A stretch of 64,000 nt of DNA from Pseudomonadota bacterium (lineage in GTDB: Bacteria; Myxococcota_A; Bradymonadia; Bradymonadales; GCA-2716585): NCBI GenBank assembly GCA_005804885.1, contig SYOX01000323.1, positions 1-64,000 of the forward strand, in the 5' to 3' direction. The notes below the pieces were generated by a model. The model searched no databases, was not told where the DNA came from, and saw only the letters and a program-made list of their open reading frames with translations. The position numbers and the translations under genes are program-made. Each line of letters begins with the position of its first letter. Within the stretch, counting starts at the first letter, position 1. Shown in pieces: positions 25,857 to 34,164 of the stretch.

Positions 25857-26315
25857 ATGGCAGACCCCCCACTCGACCGCTTCTGGGAGCACATCCCCAT
25901 GGCCGACATGAGCGCCGAGCAATGGGAGTCGCTCTGCGACCGCTGCGGCCGATGCTGCCTCCACCGCCTCGAAGACGACGACGGCACCATCATCGAGACC
26001 CGCGTCGCCTGCAAGCTCCTCAACATCAAGACCTGCCGCTGCAGCGACTACCGACGGCGCTTCGATCGCGTCCCCGACTGCGCCTCCCTCCGCCTCCAGC
26101 CCATCGGCACCTTCTGGTGGCTGCCCGAGACCTGCGCCTACCGCCGCCTCGACAAGAACCTCCCCCTCGAAGACTGGCACCCCCTGATCAGCGGCGACCC
26201 CGACAGCGTCCACCGCGCCGGCATCTCCATCCGGGGCCGCGCCATCTCCGAGCGCGACATCGACCTCGACGACCTCGAACACTTCCTCATGGACGAGGGC
26301 GACCCCGACCCCTGA
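25857..26315 (+). CDS. ycgN: YcgN family cysteine-cluster protein (UPF0260)
   Basis: The 152-residue product has the family's cysteine cluster: CDRCGRCC, then CKLLNIKTCRCSDY and PDC, followed by LPETCAYR. These spaced cysteines suggest a metal or Fe-S site; the function is unknown. N-terminal FWEHIPMADMSAEQWESLCD matches the usual start of the family. GAGGA precedes the ATG. It is upstream of trpS with a promoter in the 77-bp gap. Confidence 0.9.
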   Translation: MADPPLDRFWEHIPMADMSAEQWESLCDRCGRCCLHRLEDDDGTIIETRVACKLLNIKTCRCSDYRRRFDRVPDCASLRLQPIGTFWWLPETCAYRRLDKNLPLEDWHPLISGDPDSVHRAGISIRGRAISERDIDLDDLEHFLMDEGDPDP

Positions 26316-26318
26316 CCC

Positions 26319-26347
26319 TTGCCGCGACCCCCTCCCAACGGTATAAA
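26319..26347 (+). promoter_or_regulatory. Promoter for trpS
   Basis: TTGCCG (26319-26324) and TATAAA (26342-26347) are separated by 17 bp, a good sigma-70-type promoter 46 bp before the trpS ATG. Confidence 0.6.
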
Positions 26348-26392
26348 ACCCTCCCCCCCGCTCCCCCCAGGGGCGCCACCCAGGAGGCCAAC

Positions 26393-27358
26393 ATGGGCCA
26401 GCAAGCCCCGCGCTATCTCTCAGGCATCCAACCCTCCGGACAACTGCACCTCGGCAACTACTTCGGGGCCATCCGGCAGCACATCATCAACCAGGACAAC
26501 GCCTTCTACTTCCTGGCCAACTACCACGCCCTGACCACCGTTCACGACCCCGCCGCCCTCCGACAGCACACCTTCGAGGCCGCCACCACCTACCTCGCCC
26601 TCGGCCTCGATCCCGAGCGCGCGACCCTCTTTCGACAGTCCGACGTCCCCGAGGTCGCCGAGCTGACCTGGCTGCTGTCCACCGTCGCCGGCATGGGCCT
26701 GCTCGAGCGCGCCGTCTCCTTCAAGGAGAAGAAGGACAAGGGCATCAACGCCAGCGTCGGCCTCTTCACCTACCCCATCCTCATGGCCGCCGACATCCTC
26801 ATCTACGACTCCGATGTCGTCCCCGTCGGCTCCGATCAAGTCCAGCACCTCGAGATGACCCGCGACATGGCCCAGGGCTTCAACGCCCTCTACGGCGAGA
26901 CCTTCAAGCTGCCCACCTACGAGCTCGGCACCCCCGTCCCCGTCCCCGGCATCGACGGCCAGAAGATGTCCAAGAGCTACGGCAACACCATCCCCATCTT
27001 CCTGCGCGGCAAGGATCTCAAGAAACGACTCCTCGCCATCGAAACCGACTCCACCCCCCTCGAAGACCCCAAGAACCCCGACGCCTGCAACGTCTTTGCC
27101 CTCTACCGCCTCTTCGCAACCCCCGATCAGCAGCTCGACATGCGCGCGAAGTACGCCGCCGGCCACTACGGCTACGGCCACGCCAAGCTCGCGCTCCTCG
27201 ACCTCATCACCGCCCACTTCTCCAACGCCTGGGATCGCTACGATCACCTCCTCACCCACCCCTCCCAGGTCGAAGACGCCCTCCAACTCGGCGCCTCCCG
27301 CGCCCGCCCCATCGCCCGCGCCACCCTCGATCGCGCCCGCACCGCCTGCGGCCTGTAG
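26393..27358 (+). CDS. trpS: Tryptophanyl-tRNA synthetase
   Basis: The product charges tRNA-Trp with tryptophan in the cytoplasm. The 321-residue class I synthetase has the HIGH-type motif PSGQLHLGNY (14-23), the tryptophan-site region ANYHALT, and KMSKS (in GIDGQKMSKSYGN). The length matches short bacterial TrpS. CAGGAGG precedes the ATG. It is convergent with tryptophan 2,3-dioxygenase, separated by a nested inverted repeat that probably ends both transcripts. Confidence 0.96.
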   Translation: MGQQAPRYLSGIQPSGQLHLGNYFGAIRQHIINQDNAFYFLANYHALTTVHDPAALRQHTFEAATTYLALGLDPERATLFRQSDVPEVAELTWLLSTVAGMGLLERAVSFKEKKDKGINASVGLFTYPILMAADILIYDSDVVPVGSDQVQHLEMTRDMAQGFNALYGETFKLPTYELGTPVPVPGIDGQKMSKSYGNTIPIFLRGKDLKKRLLAIETDSTPLEDPKNPDACNVFALYRLFATPDQQLDMRAKYAAGHYGYGHAKLALLDLITAHFSNAWDRYDHLLTHPSQVEDALQLGASRARPIARATLDRARTACGL

Positions 27359-27360
27359 AG

Positions 27361-27523
27361 TCATTGGGGAGAGTTGAGAGGGTTTCACGGGGGCTCCGCC
27401 CCCGAACCCCCGCCATGGGCCAGAGGCCCCTGGACCCCTTCTTTTCCGGCACAATGCCGGAAAAGAAGGGGTCATCATGTGGGGCGGAGCCCCACGAGAG
27501 CGGCCCTCTCATCTCTCCTCAAT
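27361..27523. terminator. Nested inverted-repeat element between convergent genes; likely bidirectional terminator
   Basis: The outer arms, attggggagagttgagaggg near 27363 and its imperfect complement ending at 27523, agree at 19 of 21 positions. Inside are ggggctccgcccc-type hairpins in each arm. At the centre is a perfect 16-bp stem (27435-27450 with 27456-27471, ccccttcttttccggc) around a 5-base loop. It fills the 169-bp gap between the stops of trpS and the dioxygenase gene, so it can act on both strands. Confidence 0.75.
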
Positions 27524-27527
27524 GTCT

Positions 27528-28703
27528 CTAGAGGCGGAAGCCGAAGTCGGCGAGGGCGGGGAAATTCCAGCGGTGGTGCTTGGGGATGAGGACGCCGCGG
27601 ATCTGGATCAGCTCGGGGAAGACGCGGGTGTCGCGGGTGAGGTCGAGGTAGAGGATGCCTGGGGAGCCGCCGGTGCCGGGGCGGGAGCCGATGACGCGCT
27701 CGACCATGCGGGCGTGGGCGTTGCGGAAGTGGACGAGGGCCTCTTCGAGCTCGACGAGCTTGTCCAGGAGCATCCGGGGCCAGGTCAGCAGGGGGAGGTC
27801 GGGGTACATCTCGATGAAGAGGAGGGCGGCGCGGATGCGCTCGGTCTCCCAGGTGCGGGGGTGGGCGTCGTCGCCGCGGAGGTAGAGGCGCAGGTCGTCG
27901 ACCTGCTGGGGGGTCCATCCGGCGGCGGCGGCCCGCTGGAGGTAGTCGTCGATGAAGGCGCGGACGGCGCGCTGGTCGAGGTCGAGGGTCTCGTCGTGGT
28001 GGGGGTCGTCGGGGCGAGGGGGGCTGGAGGCGCAGATGGGGGTGCGCTGGAGCCAGTCGCCGAGGCTGGCGCGCAGGGTGCCGTTGGCCTCGATGTCCTC
28101 CATGGCGCGCTGGATGTGCTGGGCGACCCAGCGGTCGGCGGCGTCGTCGAGGCCAGCGCGGCCCTTGGCCTCGATCTGGGCGGCGATCTGATCCTGGACG
28201 GCGCCGAGGGGTTCGAGGATGAAGTCCTCGAAGCGATCGGCGACGGAGGGGTCCGGCAGGGCGTCGCGCAGGCGGCGCAGGACCTCGCGGCGCTCGCTGC
28301 TGGGCAGGCCGAGCAGGTGCTCCAGCTCGCGCATCTGGAAGGACTGGGCGCCGCTGGAGGTGCCCAGCTTGTCTCTAAAGGTCAAGAAATCCAAGGGGTT
28401 GAGCTGGCCCATGAGGCGAAAGTGGCCCGTGGCGACGCGGAGCGACTCGACGGCGCGGCCCATGTGCTTGACGACCTCGGGCAGGACCTCGTCGGGGACG
28501 AAGCTGGAGCCCAGGACGTCGCGGGCGAGCCGGAGCTCCTTGAGCAGGAGCTTGAACATCAGCTCGATGCTCTGGTGGATGACGATGAAGTGCATCTCGT
28601 CGACGAGCTTGACGTCGCCGTCCTGCTCGATGCCCTCCTGGAGGGCCAGGAGCCTGTCGAGCCCGATGTACTCCCAGTAGGTGATGGCTGTCTTGTGGGT
28701 CAT
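27528..28703 (-). CDS. kynA: Tryptophan 2,3-dioxygenase
   Basis: The product is a haem enzyme opening the indole ring of tryptophan to N-formylkynurenine, the first step of kynurenine breakdown. The 391-residue protein begins with TYWEYIGLDRLLALQ. It carries EMHFIVIHQSIELMFK, FRLMGQLNPLDFLTFRDKL followed by GTSSGAQSFQMRELE, and the haem/substrate segment RMVERVIGSRPGTGGSPG, all typical. It is longer than the roughly 280-residue proteobacterial enzymes, in the range of the longer bacterial and animal forms. GAGGACG precedes the ATG. Other kynurenine-pathway genes are not in the window. Confidence 0.93.
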   Translation of the reverse strand: MTHKTAITYWEYIGLDRLLALQEGIEQDGDVKLVDEMHFIVIHQSIELMFKLLLKELRLARDVLGSSFVPDEVLPEVVKHMGRAVESLRVATGHFRLMGQLNPLDFLTFRDKLGTSSGAQSFQMRELEHLLGLPSSERREVLRRLRDALPDPSVADRFEDFILEPLGAVQDQIAAQIEAKGRAGLDDAADRWVAQHIQRAMEDIEANGTLRASLGDWLQRTPICASSPPRPDDPHHDETLDLDQRAVRAFIDDYLQRAAAAGWTPQQVDDLRLYLRGDDAHPRTWETERIRAALLFIEMYPDLPLLTWPRMLLDKLVELEEALVHFRNAHARMVERVIGSRPGTGGSPGILYLDLTRDTRVFPELIQIRGVLIPKHHRWNFPALADFGFRL

Positions 28704-28765
28704 GGCGTCGTCCTCGGTGTCATCCCCCGCACAGGGGGTATAGCAGCTTTGGGGGGCCGAGGGGA

Positions 28766-29551
28766 TCAGGCGTCGATGATGGCGCGCAGGCGCTTGACGC
28801 GATCGAGGCTGACGGGCTTGCGCCAGTCGCCCTCCTCCTTGATCCAGGAGCCGACGATGAGGGCGTCGGCCAGCCGGGCGAGCTGCGCGGCGTTCTGGTC
28901 GGTGACGCCGGAGCCGATGGCCAGCGGCAGGCCGGCGCGGGCGGCGGCCTCCAGGTCGGCCAGGGCGACGGGGCTGCCGGTGTGGGCGCCGGTGACGATG
29001 AGCATGTCGGCGCCGCAGAAGGCCGCCCCCCGGGCGAGGTCCTCCATGGAGAGATCGGCGGTGATGGCGTGGGAGGCGTGCTTCTTCTGGACGTCGGCCC
29101 AGATGGCGACGGGGGCGTCGAGGTGGCGGCGGGCGCGCATCAGCTCCCCGGCGCAGGCGTCGATCCAGCCCTCATCGGCGACGTGGGCGTAGGCGAAGCC
29201 CTCGACGCGGATGAAGGCCGCGCCGGCGACGGCCGCGACGCCCAGGGCCTGCCGGTTGGCCGCCGCGAGGATCTGAAGGCCGGTGGGGACGCCGAGGGAG
29301 ACGACCTGCGCCGTGGCGATCGCGATCACGGCGAGCGTCTCCGGGGCGACGGCTCTGGGCAGGTAGGGCAGGTCGCCCATGTTCTCGACGATGATCGCGT
29401 CGCAGCCGCCGTCGATGAGGCGCTGGGCGTCGCGCAGCGCGCAGTCGACGATCTCGGCCGTGGAGCTGTTGTAGCCGGGGCTGCCGGGCAAGGGCAGCAG
29501 GTGCACCATGCCTACGAGCGCGCAGCCCGCGCGTGATGTTTCAAAGCTCAA
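28766..29551 (-). CDS. BtpA/SgcQ family protein
   Basis: The 261-residue TIM-barrel-like product has the family opening LVGMVHLLPLPGSPGY, then GGCDAIIVENMGDLP, FIRVEGFAYAHVADEG, and an end region VTGAHTGSPVALADLEAAA and GSGVTDQNAAQLARLADALI. The family includes BtpA of cyanobacteria (photosystem I biogenesis) and SgcQ of enteric sugar operons; the biochemical function is unclear. The TTG at 29551 is chosen because GGAGGAGG lies five bases before it; the GTG at 29581 would place that site within the gene. It lies 62 bp upstream of the dioxygenase gene in the same direction. Confidence 0.85.
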   Translation of the reverse strand: MSFETSRAGCALVGMVHLLPLPGSPGYNSSTAEIVDCALRDAQRLIDGGCDAIIVENMGDLPYLPRAVAPETLAVIAIATAQVVSLGVPTGLQILAAANRQALGVAAVAGAAFIRVEGFAYAHVADEGWIDACAGELMRARRHLDAPVAIWADVQKKHASHAITADLSMEDLARGAAFCGADMLIVTGAHTGSPVALADLEAAARAGLPLAIGSGVTDQNAAQLARLADALIVGSWIKEEGDWRKPVSLDRVKRLRAIIDA

Positions 29552-29826
29552 GGGCCTCCTCCACGTTCGATGTCGGCTCACCCGGCGCCCAGCCGAGGCC
29601 TTCCCCCTCGGCTGGGCTGCTCGATGACCCCTCGGAGCGCTGTCGCCGAGGCGATGCCTGGGATGCGTGAGATCGCCTCGGGCCGCGATCTCACCCAGGA
29701 GCGCCTCGACGACGACTATAAACCGAACGTGCCCTGGCTTCCATCATCGGCCGCGGGTGACGCGGCGAGGCGCGGCGAGTATCCTGACCGCCGGGGCGGC
29801 TTTGCCCCCAAGGAAACCGAGGCGAG

Positions 29827-30372
29827 ATGGCTCAAGGCTCAACCATTCGACAGTTTGACATCGAGCTCTCCGACGTGGACCGACACGTCTACGAGGCCCT
29901 GAGCGTCAAGGCCGCCCAGCACCCCTCCGAGACCGGCGAGTACCTCGTCGCCCGGGTGCTGGCCTATGCCCTGGAGTTCGAGGAGGGCCTGGGCTTCACG
30001 GCTGGCCTCGGGGCCAGCGAGGAGCCCGCGCTCCAGAGCCGCGACCTGACCGGCCAGCTTCGGGCCTGGATCGAGGTCGGCACGCCCGACAGCGCGCGGC
30101 TCCACCGCGCCAGCAAGGCCGCCGGGCGGGTCGTCGTCTACTGCCACAAGGACCCCGACTCCTGGCTGCGCCTGCTGGCCCGCGACAAGGTCCACGCCTC
30201 GGATCAGATCACCCTCATCGGCCTGCCGCCGGCCGACGTCGCCGCGCTGGCCGCTGTCCTTGAGCGCCGCAACACCTGGTCCATCCTGCACATGGAGGAC
30301 ACGCTCACCATCGGCATCGGCGACACCACGTACAAGCTCTCGCTGGCGCGCATCCCCTGGCCCGAGGGCTGA
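29827..30372 (+). CDS. yaeQ: YaeQ family protein
   Basis: The 181-residue product matches YaeQ, a PD-(D/E)XK nuclease-fold protein of unknown function. Visible features are DIELSDVDRHVYEALSVK, AQHPSETGEYLVARVLAYAL, FTAGLGASEEPALQSRDLTG, WIEVGTPDSARLHRASK, and RVVVYCHKD. GAGGCGAG precedes the ATG. The 245-bp gap before it holds a TATAAA box at 29717-29722 without a good -35. It is convergent with the M1 peptidase gene. Confidence 0.88.
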   Translation: MAQGSTIRQFDIELSDVDRHVYEALSVKAAQHPSETGEYLVARVLAYALEFEEGLGFTAGLGASEEPALQSRDLTGQLRAWIEVGTPDSARLHRASKAAGRVVVYCHKDPDSWLRLLARDKVHASDQITLIGLPPADVAALAAVLERRNTWSILHMEDTLTIGIGDTTYKLSLARIPWPEG

Positions 30373-30405
30373 GGTCGCTCGCCTTCTGGAAGTGCGCGTC
30401 TTGAC

Positions 30406-32637
30406 TCAGGGATCGTCGGGGGGCGGCGAGCGCCTTGCCCGCGCCCCCAGCTCCCTCATGAGCCGGGAGGGATCGCCGTCGAGCCCTCGAACGACGCGAT
30501 CAAGCGCCGCGCACGCCCCGGCCACCTCTGCCTCGCACTGGCCCTCCAGCGTCTCCAGCGCCTCCGCTCGCCCGACGTCGTCGGGCTCATGGAGGCTCTG
30601 CCATGCGAGCATCTCGACCGGTCGGGGGTGGTCGACGCGCGTCGGCAGGGCGCCCCCGTCGTCGACCCGAACCGAGCGCACCTCCCCATGCGCGCTGAAC
30701 GCCCAGACGTTATCGCCCGCGCCAGCGCCCTTGACCTCGACCCGGCGCCGCTGCCTCCCCTCGTCCGTCTCAACGGCGAGGTCCAGCGGCAGCGGCCCGC
30801 CGGGGCCTGCGCCGTGGACCTCCAGCTCGATCAACACCTGATCCCCTTCGAGGCGGTGGCGCGCCTTGATCGTCGGCAGCGCCGCCGAGGTCACCCAGAG
30901 CGCAAAGAAGCCCGAGAGATCCTGAGCGCTGGCCCGCTCCATCGCGGCCTGGAGCGCCCCCGTGGTCGTCGATCTGCCCATGTTCTGGCGCGTAAAGTCC
31001 TGTAATCCTTGCCAGAAGGCCGCGTCGCCGATCAGGGCGCGCAGGGCGTGGAGCGCCAACAGGCCCTTGGCGTAATCCAGCGGCCGCCGCGCCTGAGAGG
31101 CCTCGACCATCGACGGATCGACCAGCGCCCGGTGGGCTCCCTCCTCGATCAGCCGCCACAGCCGCCGCCGGGACAGGACCACCTCCCGCTCATAGGCGGC
31201 CCGGCCCCAGCGCTGCTCCTTGAAGGCCGCCACCATGAAGCTGACCACCCCCTCGTGAAGCCAGAAGTGCGACCAGTCCTGCATCGTGACCGAGTTGCCC
31301 CACCACTGATGGGCCAGCTCGTGGGCCACCAGCCAGTCCTCTTGCGGGTCGGCGGCCATCTCGACGATCCAGTCGGCCCCGAGCACCGAGAAGGTCCCCA
31401 TCTCCTGCGCCGCCTTTCCCGCCACGATGATCATCGTGGTGCGCCCCCCCGGCAGCGGGGCGCCCGCCCGCGCCTCGAAGAAGCGCGCCATCTCCCAGGT
31501 CCGCCCCATCACGGGATCGATCAGCCCCTCGAACCCGGACGTCGCCGCGACCTCCAGCGCGAGCCCCTGGTTGAGCTGCGACCTTCGCGTCAAGGGGGCC
31601 GCGATGAAGCCGAGCAGGTAGGGGGCCACCGGCGCCTCGGCGCGCCACTTGTGCTCGACCAGCCCGTCCTTCGCCGCCGTGGGCGCGGCGACAGGCAGCC
31701 CGGTGGCGATCACGTCGTGGGTGTAGGGGGCGCGCAGGCTGAGCGTCCAGGTCGCTCTGTCCGAGGGGGCGTCGTTGCAGGGCATCCAGGCTCGCGTGTG
31801 AAAGAGCGCCTGTATCCTGTCCGACTCAAAGCGCAAGCCCTGGCCTTCGCGGGCGGCATAGCGGATCGACACCGAGCGCACGGGATCGAGGGAGGCGTCG
31901 TCAGACCACAGGATGCGCAGCTTGCTGCCGTCGTGGGCAAAGGCCAGCGGCCTCTGCCGATCGTCCTGGACCTTGATGATCTCGATCTGGTCGGCGTCGA
32001 GGGTGATGGATCGGCGAGCGGGATCGGCGCCGAGCCGCAAGGTGACGCTGCCCAGCAAGGCGCGGCCTCTGGGATCGAGCGTGGCCTCGACGGCGTAGTC
32101 CAGCACGTCGATTGGAGCGCCCGGTTGGGCGTCGGGCCCTGCGGTGGCTTGCGATACGCCGGCTGTTCCGGGCGCGTCGTTCGAGGCCATGAGGGGGGCG
32201 GGCGCGTGGGCTGAGGAGCGCTGCGGGGGGTCACCGACAGACATCGCGCATCCTGAGCCTGCTGCGGCCCAGGTGAGGGCCAGGGTCGCGCGCAGGGCGC
32301 TGGACAGCCGCGCCCGGGTCAGCCATGAGGTCGAGGTCGGCGCGGGCAAGGTCAGGCTCCCCATCCAGTTCTCATTCTGATCCTCATGATCGCGATCCGT
32401 GCCCTCGTGCCTGAGCATGAAGGTGCGCGCGCCCCAGTCGGCCCGGGAGAGGTTCTTGTCGTCGAAGCGAGTCACCAGCGCGAGCGGGTTGCCCTTGAAG
32501 TTGCCGAAGTCGTGGACGCCGTGGCGCTTCCTGGCGGTGATCGTGGCCTGGCTGGAGCGCTTGCGGACTTCGGCCGGCTCCTCGCGCGACGGCTGCCCGG
32601 AGACCGCCTTGACCTCGTAGTGCGGATATTTGCTCAT
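30406..32637 (-). CDS. M1 family zinc metallopeptidase (aminopeptidase N-like) with an odd N-terminal extension
   Basis: The 743-residue frame encodes an M1 peptidase. ALFHTRAWMPCNDAPSDRATW-type substrate-domain sequence is followed by the zinc site HELAHQWWGN (about residues 437-446) with the third ligand in WLHEGVVSF, 18 residues on. A lipoprotein-like signal (LSSALRATLALTWAAAGSGC) lies internally at about residues 108-128, preceded by M92 (ATG at 32364). Hence the mature enzyme is probably an envelope lipoprotein starting at 32364. The 91 residues before it are charged, protein-like (DFGNFKGNPLALVTRFDD) and in frame without a stop, with their own plausible start at 32637. They may be a separate small protein fused by loss of a stop, or a true N-terminal domain. 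I give the whole frame; the true start is uncertain. Confidence 0.8.
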   Translation of the reverse strand: MSKYPHYEVKAVSGQPSREEPAEVRKRSSQATITARKRHGVHDFGNFKGNPLALVTRFDDKNLSRADWGARTFMLRHEGTDRDHEDQNENWMGSLTLPAPTSTSWLTRARLSSALRATLALTWAAAGSGCAMSVGDPPQRSSAHAPAPLMASNDAPGTAGVSQATAGPDAQPGAPIDVLDYAVEATLDPRGRALLGSVTLRLGADPARRSITLDADQIEIIKVQDDRQRPLAFAHDGSKLRILWSDDASLDPVRSVSIRYAAREGQGLRFESDRIQALFHTRAWMPCNDAPSDRATWTLSLRAPYTHDVIATGLPVAAPTAAKDGLVEHKWRAEAPVAPYLLGFIAAPLTRRSQLNQGLALEVAATSGFEGLIDPVMGRTWEMARFFEARAGAPLPGGRTTMIIVAGKAAQEMGTFSVLGADWIVEMAADPQEDWLVAHELAHQWWGNSVTMQDWSHFWLHEGVVSFMVAAFKEQRWGRAAYEREVVLSRRRLWRLIEEGAHRALVDPSMVEASQARRPLDYAKGLLALHALRALIGDAAFWQGLQDFTRQNMGRSTTTGALQAAMERASAQDLSGFFALWVTSAALPTIKARHRLEGDQVLIELEVHGAGPGGPLPLDLAVETDEGRQRRRVEVKGAGAGDNVWAFSAHGEVRSVRVDDGGALPTRVDHPRPVEMLAWQSLHEPDDVGRAEALETLEGQCEAEVAGACAALDRVVRGLDGDPSRLMRELGARARRSPPPDDP

Positions 32638-32957
32638 GTTTCCAGCCGGCCGACGGAGGGTTGGGGACTGCCTCCATTCAAGGACACTTCGAGAGCTTTG
32701 TCGATGGGTTCTGCTTCAGCGCCTCTGCGCGAAGGGCGCGTCCAACCTCAGCAAAGAGGCTCCCACATCGCCTGGAGCAACCCGGGCGTCGGGGTCTCTT
32801 GAAGGCTCGGCGCTTCTGGGTCAGTCTGGGGCGAGCCGGAGGGTGTCTTGCGTTGGCCTCGCCGGCCGGCGAGGCCGCCATTCCAGGTCCAGCCGGGCGA
32901 GCGGTCCATCAGGCCGGCGAGCGAACCAGGGCCGGTGTGGAAGTTGAGGGGGGGGAC

Positions 32958-33704
32958 ATGGGGCGTTGGATCGTGGCGTGCGGGTTGGTCCTGGCGGTGA
33001 TGGCGGCCTCGACGTCAGAGGCCAGGGCAGGGGAGGGCGGCTGCCAGGGGACGGCGCAGGACGTCATGGTGTGGTCCATCGCGGGGCTGGAGGTGGGCTT
33101 TGCAGGCTCGCTGGCGCTGAGGCTGACGGAGACGATCAAGGCCGACGAGGGCAACGGGGAGCTGATCCTCCAGCTCATGCCGTGGGCGGCGGGGATCGGG
33201 GCGGGCCTGTCGTCGTGGTGCCTGGAGATCTCCCATGAGGGGGCCACGGCCCTGCACGGCGCTCTGTGGACCGGCTTCGACTTCTTCCTCCTGGGCGCCA
33301 TCCTCGACGGCGTTGACGGCGACAGCGGCAGCCTGGGGGTGGGGACGCTGGTGCTGACCTCGCTCGGGGTGCTCTCCGGGGGGCTCTTCGGGGCGACCCA
33401 GATCGGCGACGACGAGGAGGGCCTGGGCCTCTTCCTGGCTGCGGCGCCGCTGGCGGCGGTCGTGGGCCTGGGCGTCGAGATGATCTACGCCGTGGTCGAC
33501 TTCCTCAGCGGCGCCAACACCTTCAACGAGGGCTTCATCCCGGTGGCCTTCGGCGTCCTGAGCCTGGGCGTCGGCGCGATGACCGTCGGGCCGATGATCA
33601 TGAAGGACCACGCCGCCCTCGGCCACCCCGACGGCCTGCCCCCCGCGCTGGCCGCCGAGCGCTTTCCCACCCCTCCCATGCTCCAGTTCCAGGGGGTGTG
33701 GTAG
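32958..33704 (+). CDS. Uncharacterised multi-pass membrane protein with signal peptide
   Basis: The 248-residue product begins with a signal-like segment (MGRWIVACGLVLAVMAASTS, ending EARA) and then has about five to six hydrophobic helices rich in Gly, Ala and Leu (AGLEVGFAGSLALRL, LGVGTLVLTSLGVLSGGLFG, LAAAPLAAVVGLGVEMIYAV). No family is recognised. GAGGGGGGG lies before the ATG at 32958, so the upstream in-frame methionine at 32661 is rejected. The 320-bp gap to the divergent M1 peptidase shows nothing else clear. Confidence 0.65.
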   Translation: MGRWIVACGLVLAVMAASTSEARAGEGGCQGTAQDVMVWSIAGLEVGFAGSLALRLTETIKADEGNGELILQLMPWAAGIGAGLSSWCLEISHEGATALHGALWTGFDFFLLGAILDGVDGDSGSLGVGTLVLTSLGVLSGGLFGATQIGDDEEGLGLFLAAAPLAAVVGLGVEMIYAVVDFLSGANTFNEGFIPVAFGVLSLGVGAMTVGPMIMKDHAALGHPDGLPPALAAERFPTPPMLQFQGVW

Positions 33705-33786
33705 CTCGGGTTGAGGGGCAAGGTGATCCCGACGGGTCGGCGTCGTTGGATGGACACGTCGATCTCGACGTGTGGGCGTCGTTGGT

Positions 33787-34043
33787 GGGCACACGGTCCT
33801 CTCAGCGACCCCAGGCTCGCGCCTGGGGCTACATACCCAGGCACGCCCCTCCGGGGCTGCCGACAGGGTGTCGTCCTTCGTAAGTCGTGTCCCAGACAAC
33901 AACCGCCGCACCCAACACGAGGCTTGGAGACGAGGGACACGACGCTGGAAGGTCGTCACCCTGACGAGAGCCTCGAAGAGGCGTCCTTGGACAAATTGTA
34001 GCCCCAGGCGCGAGCCTGGGGTCGCCGAGAGGACCGTGTGTCC
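33787..34043. repeat. Large palindrome, copy 1 of the paired-hairpin family
   Basis: The left arm (33787-33893) and right arm (about 33930-34043) are imperfect reverse complements. The outer 45 bp agree almost completely (acacggtcctctc, gcgaccccaggctcgcgcct). Each arm carries a GC-rich hairpin (ccaggctcgcgcctgg) followed by ctaca and a second hairpin (acgcccctccggggct). Degenerate copies of the 35-bp unit seen at 36372-36900 flank both sides. The 460-bp gap 33705-34164 has no other content; ORFs running through it are artefacts. Confidence 0.9.
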
Positions 34044-34164
34044 ACGCATCGGAGTCGAACCGTCGGGATCGACGTGCCCGCCGCCGGCCTTTGATTTTCG
34101 AGCGGGGCGCTCTCATACTGCCTCCATCCAATGTGGACTGAGCAGGGCGAGGTCGGTGGGCGCG

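Noticed and set aside
33772-34164. Upstream 131-codon extension of the lipoprotein frame starting at 34165
   Set aside because: It runs through the palindrome and would place the lipoprotein signal internally.
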